From positions 1 through 24,124 of the forward strand of contig JAQIWT010000302.1 in the NCBI GenBank assembly GCA_034696485.1: a stretch of DNA of 24,124 nucleotides, given 5' to 3'. The notes beneath the pieces were generated by a model. That model ran no database searches and had not been told where the DNA came from. It saw only the letters and a list, made by a program, of their open reading frames with translations. Both the position numbers and the translations under genes were made by a program. This DNA is from Isohypsibius dastychi. Taxonomy: Eukaryota; Tardigrada; Eutardigrada; Parachela; Isohypsibiidae. Each line of letters begins with the position of its first letter. Within the stretch, counting starts at the first letter, position 1. Positions 1 through 10,312 of the stretch are shown piece by piece.

Positions 1-31
1 ACATCGTTTATAGTTCCATTACTCTGTATAG

Positions 32-1276
32 CTTGCCGCTCATCGCAACAGCATGACAAACGGTGATTATGTAAGTACGAGCGGAGTCTCACAAAGCGTG
101 AACTCGATAATTTTGCTTGGTTGATAGATTTATATCACCGGGTTTGAGGACAACAATCCTAAATTCAGCGGAGAATTGACGTGGATAGCAAACGATGGCA
201 ATGATGATGTACTCCAGTGAATCTGAGGCACTTTCTGTTTTGTTAGCCAAGTGTGTTTGAAGGTTGCACGTGATGCTTTTCGGTCACTTCTCGTCGTTAA
301 ACCCGATCCAAAAATATTCAATCAAGACCCTGAAGGAATTCGATTCGCAAAAGAAGTGCAGCGTCGTTCTTTGGCGGAGTTCAACATATCATTTGACATC
401 GACGCCAAGGTATCTTGTTTTCTTATTAAGAGTTTGAGGTATCAAACCATATCAATCATCAAAGACAAGATTGATTCTTTTTCGGGAACAGTTCTCTACC
501 ATTGGAAGCAGCTATCACGGCATCCACCTCCTAGCTCAGGTTAGTTAGGTACTCCTGTTAAGGCATCACGGAACATATTGATCGAAACAACTGCTGCCAA
601 AGGTACTTAGAAATGGAGTCGACCTTCACAACGGTACTGGTGACCAGGGCACAAGAATTGCTAATCAGATGCTGAACCGATCCTTCGTAACGCCCCTTGG
701 TTCGATCTACATCGACGAAGGGGGTGAAAGGAGAATTGAGTTTCATGCCACAACATACGACCGACTTGGACGTGAGACAGTATGTTGCATACAAATGCTG
801 TAGACTGTGCTACCCTGAGATCGTTTTCTCACAGACATATCTGATCAAACCTGCAGCATCATCGCAAATGCTGGTATTCGATGAGCAATTAGATTGGGTT
901 GGGACGACGTGGCCGCCGCCGAATGAGCCACTCTGTGGTTTCGACGGGACGAAATCACTTTGTTTCACAGGTGAGTGACCCTGCTCGATGACTGTTTCTT
1001 ATTCACCTGTCAGGGAGAACGTAGTGGTATTGTTTTGGCAGATAATCAGGTGGAGTCCACTTCGCACATTATCGCCGGTGTCATTGTTGCAAGTGCCACT
1101 TGTGTCTTGATCGCTTTCGGATACATGAAGTACGCTCATCGTCACCGTAAACCTGACATTGTTCGATTAACTGAGTTTGAAATTACAGACGAGATCTGAT
1201 TATGTACCTGGTCTATGGCCGATGGTTCATCTTGAAGTCATCACATTTAGATTTCCAGCAACGAGGTCATACATGA
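32..1276 (+). CDS. Natriuretic-peptide-receptor-like membrane protein, 3' part (5' end outside window)
   Basis: Eight exons can be joined in frame: 32-70, 128-208, 263-409, 492-539, 603-779, 835-970, 1042-1129 and 1189-1276, giving 267 residues and a stop. The encoded segment is the membrane-proximal half of an ANF-receptor (type I periplasmic-binding fold) ligand-binding domain. It ends in the juxtamembrane signature WPPPNEPLCGFDG, the counterpart of the conserved W-P...CGF segment of natriuretic peptide receptors. One hydrophobic helix of about 20 residues (IIAGVIVASATCVLIAFGY) follows. The cytoplasmic tail is only about 30 residues and contains KRDLIMYLVYGRWFILK, so there is no kinase-homology or guanylate cyclase domain. 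Exon lengths and phases match the next gene almost exactly, so the two are tandem duplicates. By architecture it resembles clearance-type receptors (NPR-C); ligand and signalling are unknown. The first exons lie upstream of the window. Confidence 0.85.
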
Positions 1277-2298
1277 CACCGCTGTTTGTTTGAATTGTGT
1301 CGATAACATTAGAGTTCTGCTTCATCAAGTCGTAGGTCTTTGTTAAGACTCTGGAGTTATACGCCAGCGTTCTGTAATCAAGAACAACCACCAACAACAG
1401 TACTGTTGGTTTTTTGGTGAAGTATTTTGCTCGTCCACGATATAGATTGAACAGAACATTGAATCGCAGAACATTGTGGGTATTGCATCCGCGAGAAGTA
1501 TTCACATGGCAGTAATCAGCTGAGTAGGAACCATCACTAGAACCAATGCAGACAACGTTAGGATCAATTTTGCTCTATGCCGACGGTTAAAACCTAAAAT
1601 ACATCATTGTTGGACAGCATGTCGGCGTAAGTGACGACCACACTAAGCGAACAAGCTTCTTATTTGATATACAGCCTCTGCGAGCCGAAGCACTCTTGCT
1701 GGACATTTTTTTAGGACTTGGACTTGAGGCATATGCTTTTTGAGTCTGGTCGGGTGGGAGGGGGGGGGGGCAAATGTGAGACGACACTTAGAAAATTCAG
1801 CGACTTCTCAGAAACGTTTTCGTATGTTAAAGTTGAATTCACTTCGCTGCACTGTACTTCGAACATCATGCTGACGAGATACGCCGGTCGGGGGTGAGAA
1901 TGGCTGAACAGCAAAACAAGTGCACAGAGGGTGGGCTTCATTTGATAGTCTGATTCCAAGGGTGTTAATGTGCTCGAGTGTAGGGACGGTTCCTGGTAAG
2001 GCCCTTTCGTATATTGTCGCTATATTGAACATCATCCCACTCACTCTCCCATTTTGCCAACGGTGAATGCCACTTGACCAGCTTTCGATCGATTCGGAAT
2101 GCACGTTAAATTACATGCTTGAACGGTAGTTTATGATGGATAAATGGTTATCACTATTAATGCATGAATTACGAAACGACCGACATCGATAGAATTCCAT
2201 TCAACTCAGTAATATAATTCCAAGAAAGACCGTAGCTATACGTACTGGAATCTATATCAGGTCCGCAGTTTCCTTGTTTCCATATTTTCCAAAACCTA
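1277..2298. other. Intergenic region between the two receptor genes
   Basis: About 1 kb with no exon I can assign. It holds a run of 11 G at 1760-1770 and a perfect 12-bp palindrome at 1396-1407 (AACAGTACTGTT). A 92-codon minus-strand open frame lies at 1227-1505 and overlaps the last exon of the upstream gene, but shows no family motif. The promoter of the downstream receptor gene must lie near 2200-2298; I see no clear TATA box there. Confidence 0.5.
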
Positions 2299-4828
2299 AT
2301 GGATATAGATACAATGAAGGTTTTTCTTTTCTCGGCCGTTCTTGCTCTTTACACAGAATCAACCATTGTCAGACAACAAGACGTGGACGTTATTGTCATT
2401 GGTACTTTATATCCGGGTAACCAAGCATCCCTGGTGTATCACAAGCCCGCGATTGATCTAGCTGTTGAGGAAATTCATCGCTCCGACTACAGCCATCGTT
2501 TTAAGCTGATTTACGTTTATGGCGATCCAACGATGAACTGTTTGTACCTGGGAGTAGAAGCACCTAGGCTGGCTGCCCAATGGTACTACCGTGACAAACG
2601 ACCACCTTTCGAAGCCCTTTCGGTTTTACTAACTCCAGGTAAACTTATGGTTACAGTATCAGAGTTCATTTTGATGAACAATTTGGGTGAGTCTTGGCTG
2701 TTGGGTGTGGTGCGCAGAATCTTATTGCGCACGAAGTTGTATTTCAGTCGGGTTCGTTGCTGATGAGTATCCAGAAGTTCAGAAAAACGTTCTTGTATAA
2801 AAGCTACCGGATTTATAGATAGGGATCAGCTCTGATCAGGGTCGTTTAATTTAGGTTGCGCGCTTACAAAAGAAATTGGCAGTTTTGCGGCAACTTGGGA
2901 TATCTTTTTCATGACAACGTAAGTTTCCTGCGACACATCACTCTGACGTGTTCCTTCAGTGTTTGGCCTGCTCACTTCCGGAAAACCGAGTACCAAACTG
3001 GAAATATTATTTTTCTTAGCATGATTTCTTGCAGTATGAGCGCAGAGTCTGTAATTTCTGACCGAACACGGAGCCCCTCGTGGATCTCAATGACATATAT
3101 TTCTCCCAGCAAAATCGCCGACTTTATGCTTAAGTTCTTCAAGAGCTTCAGTTGGACAACCCTTTTCGTGGTTCAGGATTTCGGAAGCACTGCGGTTCGT
3201 CAAGCTATCACCAATGAACTGGTTGACATTCTATCTCGCCAGACGTATATGACTATCTATGTCCGAAACGTCGACTCAACCAAAAAGTTTAACTATGAAA
3301 GTCTTCTTACCGATTTCAAAGATCGAAGTCGAGGTAACAGAGAAAATTATTCCGAATCATAATAATGGCATTGTGCTCCATTTTGTAGTTTTGTATTTCC
3401 TGTCTGCGGACATTCGAAATTTGATGGTGAGTTTTCTTCTTTTTTTTTTTTTATTCCCGAATCTGGATCTCTATTCGCTCCTCTTTAGTTGGAAGCACAC
3501 GCACAAAACATGACCAATGGAGATTTTGTACGGACCAGTCACGCTCCTAAATAGCATCCGTGCAGTTTTGTTAGTTGTGTAGGTCTACGTGACTGGAGCA
3601 GAGGATAACAATCCCGTATTTAGCGGAGTGGTGACATGGAAGCGCAAAGACAGCCATGACGAAGTAAGCCATCCAGTCACTGCAATTCCCGCCTAACTTG
3701 TAGTGCTCTACGAAAGACAGCGCGGGAAGCGTTCAGATCGCTTTTGATTGCGAAACCAGATCCAAAGATCTTTAATCAAGAACCTCCAGGAATCAGATTC
3801 GCAAAAGAAGTCCAGCGGCGATCTCTGACAGAATTTAACATTTCACTTGAAATCGACGCTAAAGTAAGTAATCTGCGTCAGCCTACTGTACATAGACCAT
3901 TCTGGTAAGAAAAAGTGAGAACATCATTTTTCATGCAGTTTGCCTCCATCGCAAGCAGCTATAACGGTCTCCATATTCTGGGTCAGGTAGGCCCTTCACA
4001 GAATCTTTCCGTCCATGTAGGCTTACGAATCCAGCCATAGGTTCTAGGAGGGATTGCTTTGGCATCTGGAACGGGCGATCAAGGAGCAAGGATTGCGAAT
4101 CAGATGCTTAATCGAACCTTTCAAACTTCACTTGGTCAAGTTCACATTGACGAGGGTCGGGAACGGAGCATAGAATTCCACGTTACTTGCTTCGATCATG
4201 TTGGACAGGAAAATGTAAGTTTTCTGAACGCAGTTTCATGATCAGGAGCTATTAATGACATGCAGGTGTTGATGACCAAACCTGCATCAGAACCTGGGTT
4301 TCGATTCTCGGAGAACGGCTTCAGTTGGGTGGGCAAGACATGGCCAGTACCGAACGAGCCACTGTGCGGATATGACGGCAGGAAGCCGGAATGTCTACCT
4401 GGTGATATTCAAGGAATTATTCGATTGACGAAAGTATTCATTCAAATCCCATTTTGGGATGCTTTTGTAGATGAAACAGTGGAGCCTGCATCGCCGATTA
4501 TCTTGGCAATCTTGGCAACATGTGGTACTGTATTGTTCGTTGTGGTCGGCTATGTGAAGTATGAAATGTTGCATTTGGTCGTGGGTGTTTGGGCTAAGAT
4601 GGAATTTTGGTCTGCAGGCGAGACTTCATTGTGTATTTGATATACGGCCGCTGGTTTATCGTAAAGGTCACGAAGATACATTTCGAAAGTCAAAGGGCTC
4701 CCTTGAGTCGACCACCGCCGATGTCACTCTCGCGTTTGAACCTGAGGTTTGCCAAACACCATCCGATTTCCGTAAAGCCTCGGAAATGCCATCCAAGAGA
4801 TCAGGACATTGAAGTCGCAGAGTCATGA
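2299..4828 (+). CDS. Natriuretic-peptide-receptor-like single-pass membrane protein without cyclase domain
   Basis: Twelve exons join in frame to 554 residues: 2299-2638, 2855-2918, 3035-3333, 3389-3426, 3489-3527, 3583-3663, 3717-3863, 3939-3986, 4041-4214, 4266-4401, 4471-4558 and 4618-4828. A signal peptide follows Met1 or Met6 (MKVFLFSAVLALYTES). The ANF-receptor ligand-binding domain fills about residues 25-450. It includes the GCALTKEIGSFAATWDI segment, SPSWISMTYISPSKIADF and FFKSFSWTTLFVVQD, and ends with WPVPNEPLCGYDG. A membrane helix lies at about 464-483, followed by a basic tail of about 70 residues starting KRDFIVYLIYGRWFIVK. There are no kinase-homology, coiled-coil or cyclase domains, and the stop is followed by another gene. 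Known receptors of this shape (NPR-C) clear peptide or signal through G proteins; that role is inference here. The 39-, 81-, 147-, 48-, 136- and 88-nt exons match the upstream paralogue exactly; only the 174-nt exon (177 there) and the last exon differ. Confidence 0.88.
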
Positions 4829-5527
4829 TAATCTATTATTCCGTCAAATCGCTTTTTTATGAGTGCAACGTTTTTTTGATTGGTTGTATAGGTGAGATGC
4901 AGTTTTCGTCCACATTACTCTTGATACCACTTATCAGAAGACCATGCTGATTTGTTCCTTTCGGTCTGGTCTTCTATGAATGGATGTGTGTCCGACAGGT
5001 TCCGCCTTGGTGAAATCTAAATGATCCAGCAAAACTGCTGCACAGAAGCTCGCAAAAAATGTATAGGATACTGATTGGTCAAAATACATGATATTACAGT
5101 ACATCTCCAACGCATGCTACTGTACATGAGATTTCGCACCGAACAGAAATATTTTTTCACAGTATCATAACTTGACTTGATTGCTCAAATGTACATGAGA
5201 ATGACGGCTTTGGTGGAATCTAAGAGGTCTTGCAAGTCTTGTTGACTTCTCACAAATATCTACTTCATTATGGTGACCTTTGAATTAGGTACTAGGTGAA
5301 CCTCCTCTGTGATCGAGCGTACAGAGCGAGCCGCTTGGTTCAGCCACCCCTGCGCGCACTAGAATGAGCAGAAACAACAACAAATCGTTGGGCTGTGTTT
5401 TGAACTGTATATTTAGGTTTGCTTTGTTCCTACTTTATTTGTTCTCGTTGACCAAATAATATTCGTCTCTTTCATTCCGACCTGATCTTCCACATATTCG
5501 TGTTACCCACAACCAAGCACCGTATTC
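4829..5527. other. Intergenic region upstream of the F-box gene
   Basis: About 700 bp with no gene seen. It contains TACAGTA at 5095-5101 and TACTGTA at 5118-5124, and two copies of TGTACATGAGA near 5121 and 5190. Two short similar segments around 5008 and 5210 share the string GGTG(G)AATCTAA. No canonical AATAAA for the receptor gene and no clear TATA box for the F-box gene were found. Confidence 0.45.
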
Positions 5528-7616
5528 ATGGATGGAACAGCGGGAGATGTTGGTGGACAGATAAATGACTTCATAGAATTTCCATTGGAAATTCTGTTGC
5601 AAATTTTATATTTCTGTGATCTTTCCACTCTCGGACGTCTTTCTCAAACATGCAGAAAATTAAACAACATCAGCAAGGATGAGATTCTGTGGCGAAAAAT
5701 ATACAGCAAGACACTGTTGCCTGTTTGTGGACCAAGTTGCGGTTCGGTGAAAACGGAAAGGTGAGAAAACATTTTGTGGCATAGATTTTGTTGAGCATCG
5801 ATCACCTTCTTTTCTAAATTCGTGATCGTATAGTTGTTTAGTTGCTATAATTACGCACGTTTACATCTCGGATTATGATACAGGTCTGAGGAAAAATCAG
5901 GACGTTTTTGATTTTGATTTCCAGGATTACTTCTGTTTGGAAGTCATTTCCGGCCAAATCGCAATTTTATTTACTGGATGGGTTCAAGAAAAACAAGACC
6001 AGCAAAGTGAAAGGAACGCGCTTGCAGCAGTTGACATCTGGCGTCTCAGAGAAATTACTCCTTTGCATGCAGAAAGTCGTTCTGGATGACAGAGGAATTT
6101 GGACGTCGAATGCGGATACCGTTTTCAGGATACCGTGGAATTTCAAAACGCCAACACTGACTGTTGATAGCAGGCATGCAGATAGATATCGGAGGTGCTC
6201 GGAAGCTGCAAAGCATGTTGGAGATTTCGCGATTAACGACCGTGTACTTGTGACCGGACATTGGTGAGATCTCTAGCCACTTTCTGGGTTTGCGAATTGG
6301 TTAAAGTCTGATTTGTTTCTGAATCTGGATTGTGAATCTGAATCTGAATAGAATCAGAGCTTCTTTCTAAAACTTCGTTTCTGAGAGTTGGAATCTTTTT
6401 TAGCTTTTTTTCGCACATTATTCAGAATTTTTCACAGCAATGTTATAGTAATGTGTTTTATTAGTTCGCTTTTAGAATGCGTGATGTAGATGTATAGTAC
6501 GATTTGTTGAATGTTGAAAAGGGATAAGTGAAATTTTTCGAGCGAGGTGGTTCTTGTTGTTATCGTAGTCGTTTTCACAGGTGTTCGGTATTTTCATCCC
6601 TTCTTCTATTTTTCAAAGGGACGGGTCGATCAACATCGGCGAAATCGGGAATAGAAATCGTGAGTTGACGACAATTCAGCCGCATCTGTCAGATATCCAT
6701 TCAGTCGTCCTCCGTGATAATATCCTAGTCAGTGGATCGCGTGACTTTACGCTTTCCATTTATAACTTTGGTAAGTCTCAAATGTTTGATGCCGTTGAAT
6801 TTTCCTTATCTTTGTTTTATTTTCCGTAGAAAGCCATCAACAGCTCCGTTTCGCTAATTTTCAAGAACGCATTTGGAGTTTAGCCGTCCATCCGGACACC
6901 CCTGTTATTGCAGTTGGTACTTCCGGTACGAATAAGTCGCCGTTCATGCAGCTAATATCCGCCGAAAATCCCGAAAAGGATAGCATACAGCCATTGGGGC
7001 AAGGAAATCTACGGATATTCGATTTCGAAACCGGTATGTCTGTTTTGTCAGGAAATCTTACGGTTTCGATGTCGAATTTCAACATTTAGGCACCGTACTT
7101 TGTTCTCTGGGCAAAGAATTTCGGCACGGTTTCGGTACTTTGGCGTTGCAGTTTGTGAATTCACAAACGCTGATAAGTGGAGGTCACGATGGTTTATTAA
7201 CGTATTGGGACATGAGACAGGTTGGAGTGATTTTTCGGTCGAAACGGAAGTAACTGTGGTAAAGGCTTTCGTGTTCGTTTCAGAACCGATGTGCACTTCA
7301 GCTTGATTCTGATTCCGACACTCCTGTTTACTGCTTTGCGACAGATGGTCAGTCAACTGTTCTGACAGGTCATGCGAATTATAACACCGTGTGTTTCTGG
7401 GATAAACGATACGGGCGTTACCCAATCCAGGTGCGACATTGTTGTCTCCTTCTGCTGACCTGTATCTTGACTTTCTCGTTATAGACAAAGTTTTACGAGC
7501 AAGATCGTGTCGACATGACCTCGGCATGCTCGGTATATGGGATGGCGTTTTCACCGTTTGAATTGTACTTGGGGCTTGCAGATGGCATCTACAAAACGCC
7601 GTTCTGCTCTTCTTGA
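5528..7616 (+). CDS. FBXW4: F-box and WD40-repeat protein, FBXW4-like substrate adaptor
   Basis: Seven exons join in frame to 445 residues: 5528-5760, 5925-6263, 6619-6770, 6830-7033, 7090-7220, 7284-7430 and 7485-7616. An F-box lies near residues 14-60 (FPLEILLQILYFCDLSTLGR, then LWRKIY), the part that docks on Skp1 in SCF ubiquitin ligases. A WD40 propeller occupies the C-terminal half; visible repeats include LVSGSRDFTLSIYNF, ERIWSLAVHP, LISGGHDGLLTYWDMRQ and NTVCFWDKRYGRYP. Order and spacing (RxWSxAxxP, then GTxxxxxSP, then LRIFDFETG, then GGHDGxxxYWD) follow vertebrate FBXW4/dactylin, which is about 412 residues long. It is therefore probably a nuclear or cytosolic substrate receptor for ubiquitination; the substrate is unknown. 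Start choice: the first ATG directly precedes the F-box. The second intron is long (355 bp) for this window. Confidence 0.87.
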
Positions 7617-7984
7617 TGTTGGTGTTTTTCTTCGTTTGGGATTTTAGTTTTGGATTTGGTAGCTTACATGTATCTTTTGTTTGAATGGCCCATTGTGAGC
7701 TCAATGTTCTTTGTTGAATTAGTATGGAGATAATCGGTCAATAGTTGCTCTGCTTTCACGAATTGTGATTAATGTATGTGAGCGACAGTGGCGAGGTTCT
7801 GGAGCTATAAATTTTGATGTGAAATGGAGGTTTCCAGAACAGCGACTGAGCTTTGACAACCGCTATTTGTAGAACTTTTGGATATCTGAAGCCAAGCCAC
7901 CAGTGCTTTGAATTTTTAAGATCTATTGCAACAATGTGGAAGGTTTGCAGAAACTGGATGGTACAATATGAAAGATACGTGGCT
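7617..7984. other. Region downstream of the F-box gene
   Basis: About 370 bp holding the 3' UTR of the F-box gene. I see no canonical AATAAA. A minus-strand open frame crosses this stretch from 8061 to 7756; its first codons align with a decayed CRISP exon (next entry), and the rest has no recognisable homology. Confidence 0.4.
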
Positions 7985-8205
7985 TTGTTTAGCTCAGATT
8001 TGCTGTTTCGAAATAACATTTGTTGAATAGATGCAAATGCTTTCAGAGCATCACAGTGCATTAGACGCTGGAGTGGTCAAACGTATTGTACTATCTCAGC
8101 GCTGCAATCTGCTGCACTGTTTTCGACCAGGGCATTGCTGCATTGCTGCACTGCTGCACTTAGCGGAAGCCGTTGTAAACGGTAGCTACCCAGGTTGCCT
8201 TTGGA
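7985..8205 (-). pseudogene. Decayed copy of the last two CRISP exons
   Basis: Read on the minus strand, 8199-8070 resembles the fifth exon and the following intron of the intact CRISP gene at 9098-10251. Shared strings are a GGCAA start, TGCCCTGG, AAAAC-GTGCAG and CTGAGAT. Further on, 8058-8039 reads CACTGTGATGCTCTGAAAGC against AACTGCGATTCTCTGAAAGC in the intact sixth exon, 17 of 20 bases identical. The order and strand are the same as in the intact gene. The copy lacks the second and third cysteines of the hinge motif and carries small insertions of CTGCA-type repeats at about 8130-8160. I found no trace of exons 1-4 upstream. It looks like a truncated tandem duplicate that is no longer functional. 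The alignment was done by eye, so the limits are approximate. Confidence 0.6.
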
Positions 8206-9097
8206 GGATAAGCATGTCAAACATGATGGACTTCAACGGGGTGCGATTGCGCAGCTCCTTGCCCGTTGTGGACAGATATCGTTGCAACATGGATCGGGGG
8301 GGGGGGTGGTTGCTGATTGAACTTATACGCCCATCCTCGGACTCAGGCCCATCAAAGAGCTCTGTATATAACGATGATCGGCCTATTCGACTTCGTGTTT
8401 TACCTGCCCATTTGCTGCACAACTGTTGTCACACAAAGAGTTTCCGTAAAAAAATCGAACGTGATCATTGCCGGCATGTTATACGTGCCTGGATCGTCAC
8501 TGAACTTTGAAGTGTTCCACTAACCTGAGCATTTTCAGAAGAAAAAAGTTCAACAAGGTTTTGCCGAAAAGACCTTGGTCAGCAAGCTTACTTTATGAAC
8601 AAAGTTCGTGGTACCACTCTGTGACCGTGACGCACGATGTACGATGCACTTGTACGATCTGCATACTTCAAATTCATCTTCCGTCTGTGAACTCGTGTAG
8701 ATGTGATAAACCGGGAATTGTCACCATGCATTTACAGCCAACATGGTGAGGCTCACAGAAAGTCGGAAGAATGTTCGTATGCAGTTATGTATGCTCGCTC
8801 AGAACCCGGAAGGGGGATCGACCAGCTAAGCATATGGCTGCGTTCGACTAATCACACAACAAAGACTATTCGAGAAAGTGCATCCAGGTTTTTTATAAAG
8901 TTATCTTATTGGTCTTGATGGATGACGCGTCAGATCGCAAACGATCTTGCTGCTCTTCGCAACAGTGCCAAAACCACATCAAGAAATGTATGTGTGCGAA
9001 ATTCGTTTGTAGCGATAGAGAAATTATGGCCCGTGATAAAGATATTTCAATTATGGTAAAGATATTTCAGTTGACAACCGTAACGAAAGAAAAATCG
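8206..9097. other. Non-coding stretch between the CRISP remnant and the CRISP gene
   Basis: About 890 bp with no gene I can support; open frames here are short and lack motifs. There is a run of 11 G at 8296-8306 and a local direct repeat around 9035-9068, where GATAAAGATATTTCA is followed by GGTAAAGATATTTCA. The part next to 9097 would be the 3' UTR of the minus-strand CRISP gene, but no AATAAA is visible. Confidence 0.4.
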
Positions 9098-10251
9098 TTA
9101 ATATATTTTCCCAACGCACAGGCAGCTGGCCTTGCAAGATTGCGCAAGAGTGTACAGGGATGTTCCAACTGCAGCCGAGCACATTGTTGGATTGGAAGCT
9201 TTCAGAGAATCGCAGTTGCTGTAAACGTTGCTGTAACCGCACGTGTTGGCTGAAAACAGAAAGGTCACCAAACTATTTCATGCATCTCGGTGCTGTCAGC
9301 TTACTGCACAGTTTTCCACCAGAGCAAGCACCAGGGCATTTGGCGCATGCTGTCCCCTTAGTATAGGGCGTGGCGTAACCGTTCACATTGCCCCTGTGTG
9401 AACAGAATTATTTGTCAGTAACACGGGGTTATTTTGAAACGTTGCTTCATTACTTACGGAGGACAGTAGTTGCAGACGTAGAAGTGGAACGTTGAAGTTC
9501 CCGTTCCACATTTTTTGTACCCACATCCAACCTGCCATGACTTCGCCCATACAATCTACGGAGGAGAAAACTATTCACATCACAGCTTATATGATTATTC
9601 ACGAAAGCACAGTTGTTCGAAAAAGATTGAATTTTGTCACCTGAGTGTAGTGACCAACCACGGCAGGGCCTGTATTGGCAGCTCCATAAACGTACTGATT
9701 GACCTCATTATACCACAGATTTGCGATTCTGTTCCACGAATAAGGCGCAGTCCCTGTGTTCATAGCGATATTCTGGCCGCATTCAAATTCTAAAAAGCGG
9801 TTCAAATGAGCTGACGATCAGTTCTCAAAAAGCAATAAAGATTGCATACGGGCGGTTTTGCGCTGCAAAGCGGTGCTGTGCGCATAAGTGCACCCGTTAG
9901 CCCATGCTTGAGCTTTGGCGGCGGCGGCAGCGTTCCAGGACATTTGGAGCATGTCACTCGCAGGTTGTTTCGCACGAAGACAGTTGTGTTTTCTGGCAAT
10001 GTAGGACTGGACTGCGGCGATAGAGGTGTTCACTTGTGCGATGCCATGCCCAGTCGGTTCAGCCACAGTGCCGTTGACCAGTGGCCAGGAATTAGCATTG
10101 GCCCATGTAAATGGTGTGATGGTTGGAGTGCACTGTGTTTGACAATGTGCAACCGACGCAAGGAGCTGAAAATCAAATTATTCAAATTGTGACCTTTTAG
10201 AATGAACAGAGTACGTACACTAAAGAGCGACAGAACAACAAGGAAAGCCAT
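9098..10251 (-). CDS. Cysteine-rich secretory protein (CAP/SCP domain plus C-terminal CRISP domain)
   Basis: Six exons on the minus strand join in frame to 278 residues: 10251-10219, 10165-9850, 9789-9641, 9555-9458, 9393-9305 and 9249-9098. A signal peptide starts MAFLVVLSLFSLLASV. The CAP domain spans about residues 45-200, and the CAP tetrad is complete: His107 (CTYAHS), Glu119 (FECGQNIA), Glu145 (LWYNEV) and His163 (GHYTQ). Signature motifs GHYTQIVWAKSWQVGCG and VCNYCPPGN are present. The C-terminal region (about 205-278) has the cysteine-rich hinge and ion-channel-regulator-like domain of CRISPs. CAP proteins are secreted; roles include sterol or lipid binding, reproduction, defence and venom, and the role here cannot be read from sequence. 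A poly-alanine stretch lies in the first helix. A read-through stop after exon 5 is possible, but splicing to exon 6 restores the full cysteine pattern. A TATA box lies 56 bp upstream. Confidence 0.9.
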
Positions 10252-10306
10252 TTTTAGCAGAAGAGTGAAGAAGGAAGAAGTGCGGCTGAACCACAAAGTT
10301 GTGTGG

Positions 10307-10312
10307 TTTATA
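10307..10312 (-). promoter_or_regulatory. TATA box of the CRISP gene
   Basis: Minus strand reads TATAAA at 10312-10307, about 56 bp upstream of the CRISP start codon. That spacing would place transcription start near 10280 and give a short leader of about 30 nt. It is a sequence match plus correct position only. Confidence 0.55.

Noticed and set aside
1130-1199. Direct read-through of the first receptor after the membrane helix (tail ending EITDEI)
   Set aside because: Removing the GT-AG intron 1130-1188 gives a tail nearly identical to the paralogue, which proves the spliced form; the read-through tail has no counterpart.
7048-7704. Minus-strand open frame of 218 codons
   Set aside because: It is antisense to the last exons of the F-box/WD40 gene, whose plus-strand exons show clear WD-repeat motifs; the antisense translation shows no family pattern.
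8031-8510. Plus-strand open frame of 159 codons
   Set aside because: It runs through the CTGCA-type repeats, the 11-G run and the antisense of a CRISP remnant; residue composition is not protein-like and there are no matching splice partners.
9279-9305. Read-through end of the CRISP gene after exon 5 (stop TAG near 9275)
   Set aside because: Splicing at the GTAAGC donor to 9249 keeps phase and restores the typical CRISP cysteine-rich C-terminus, so the longer model is preferred.
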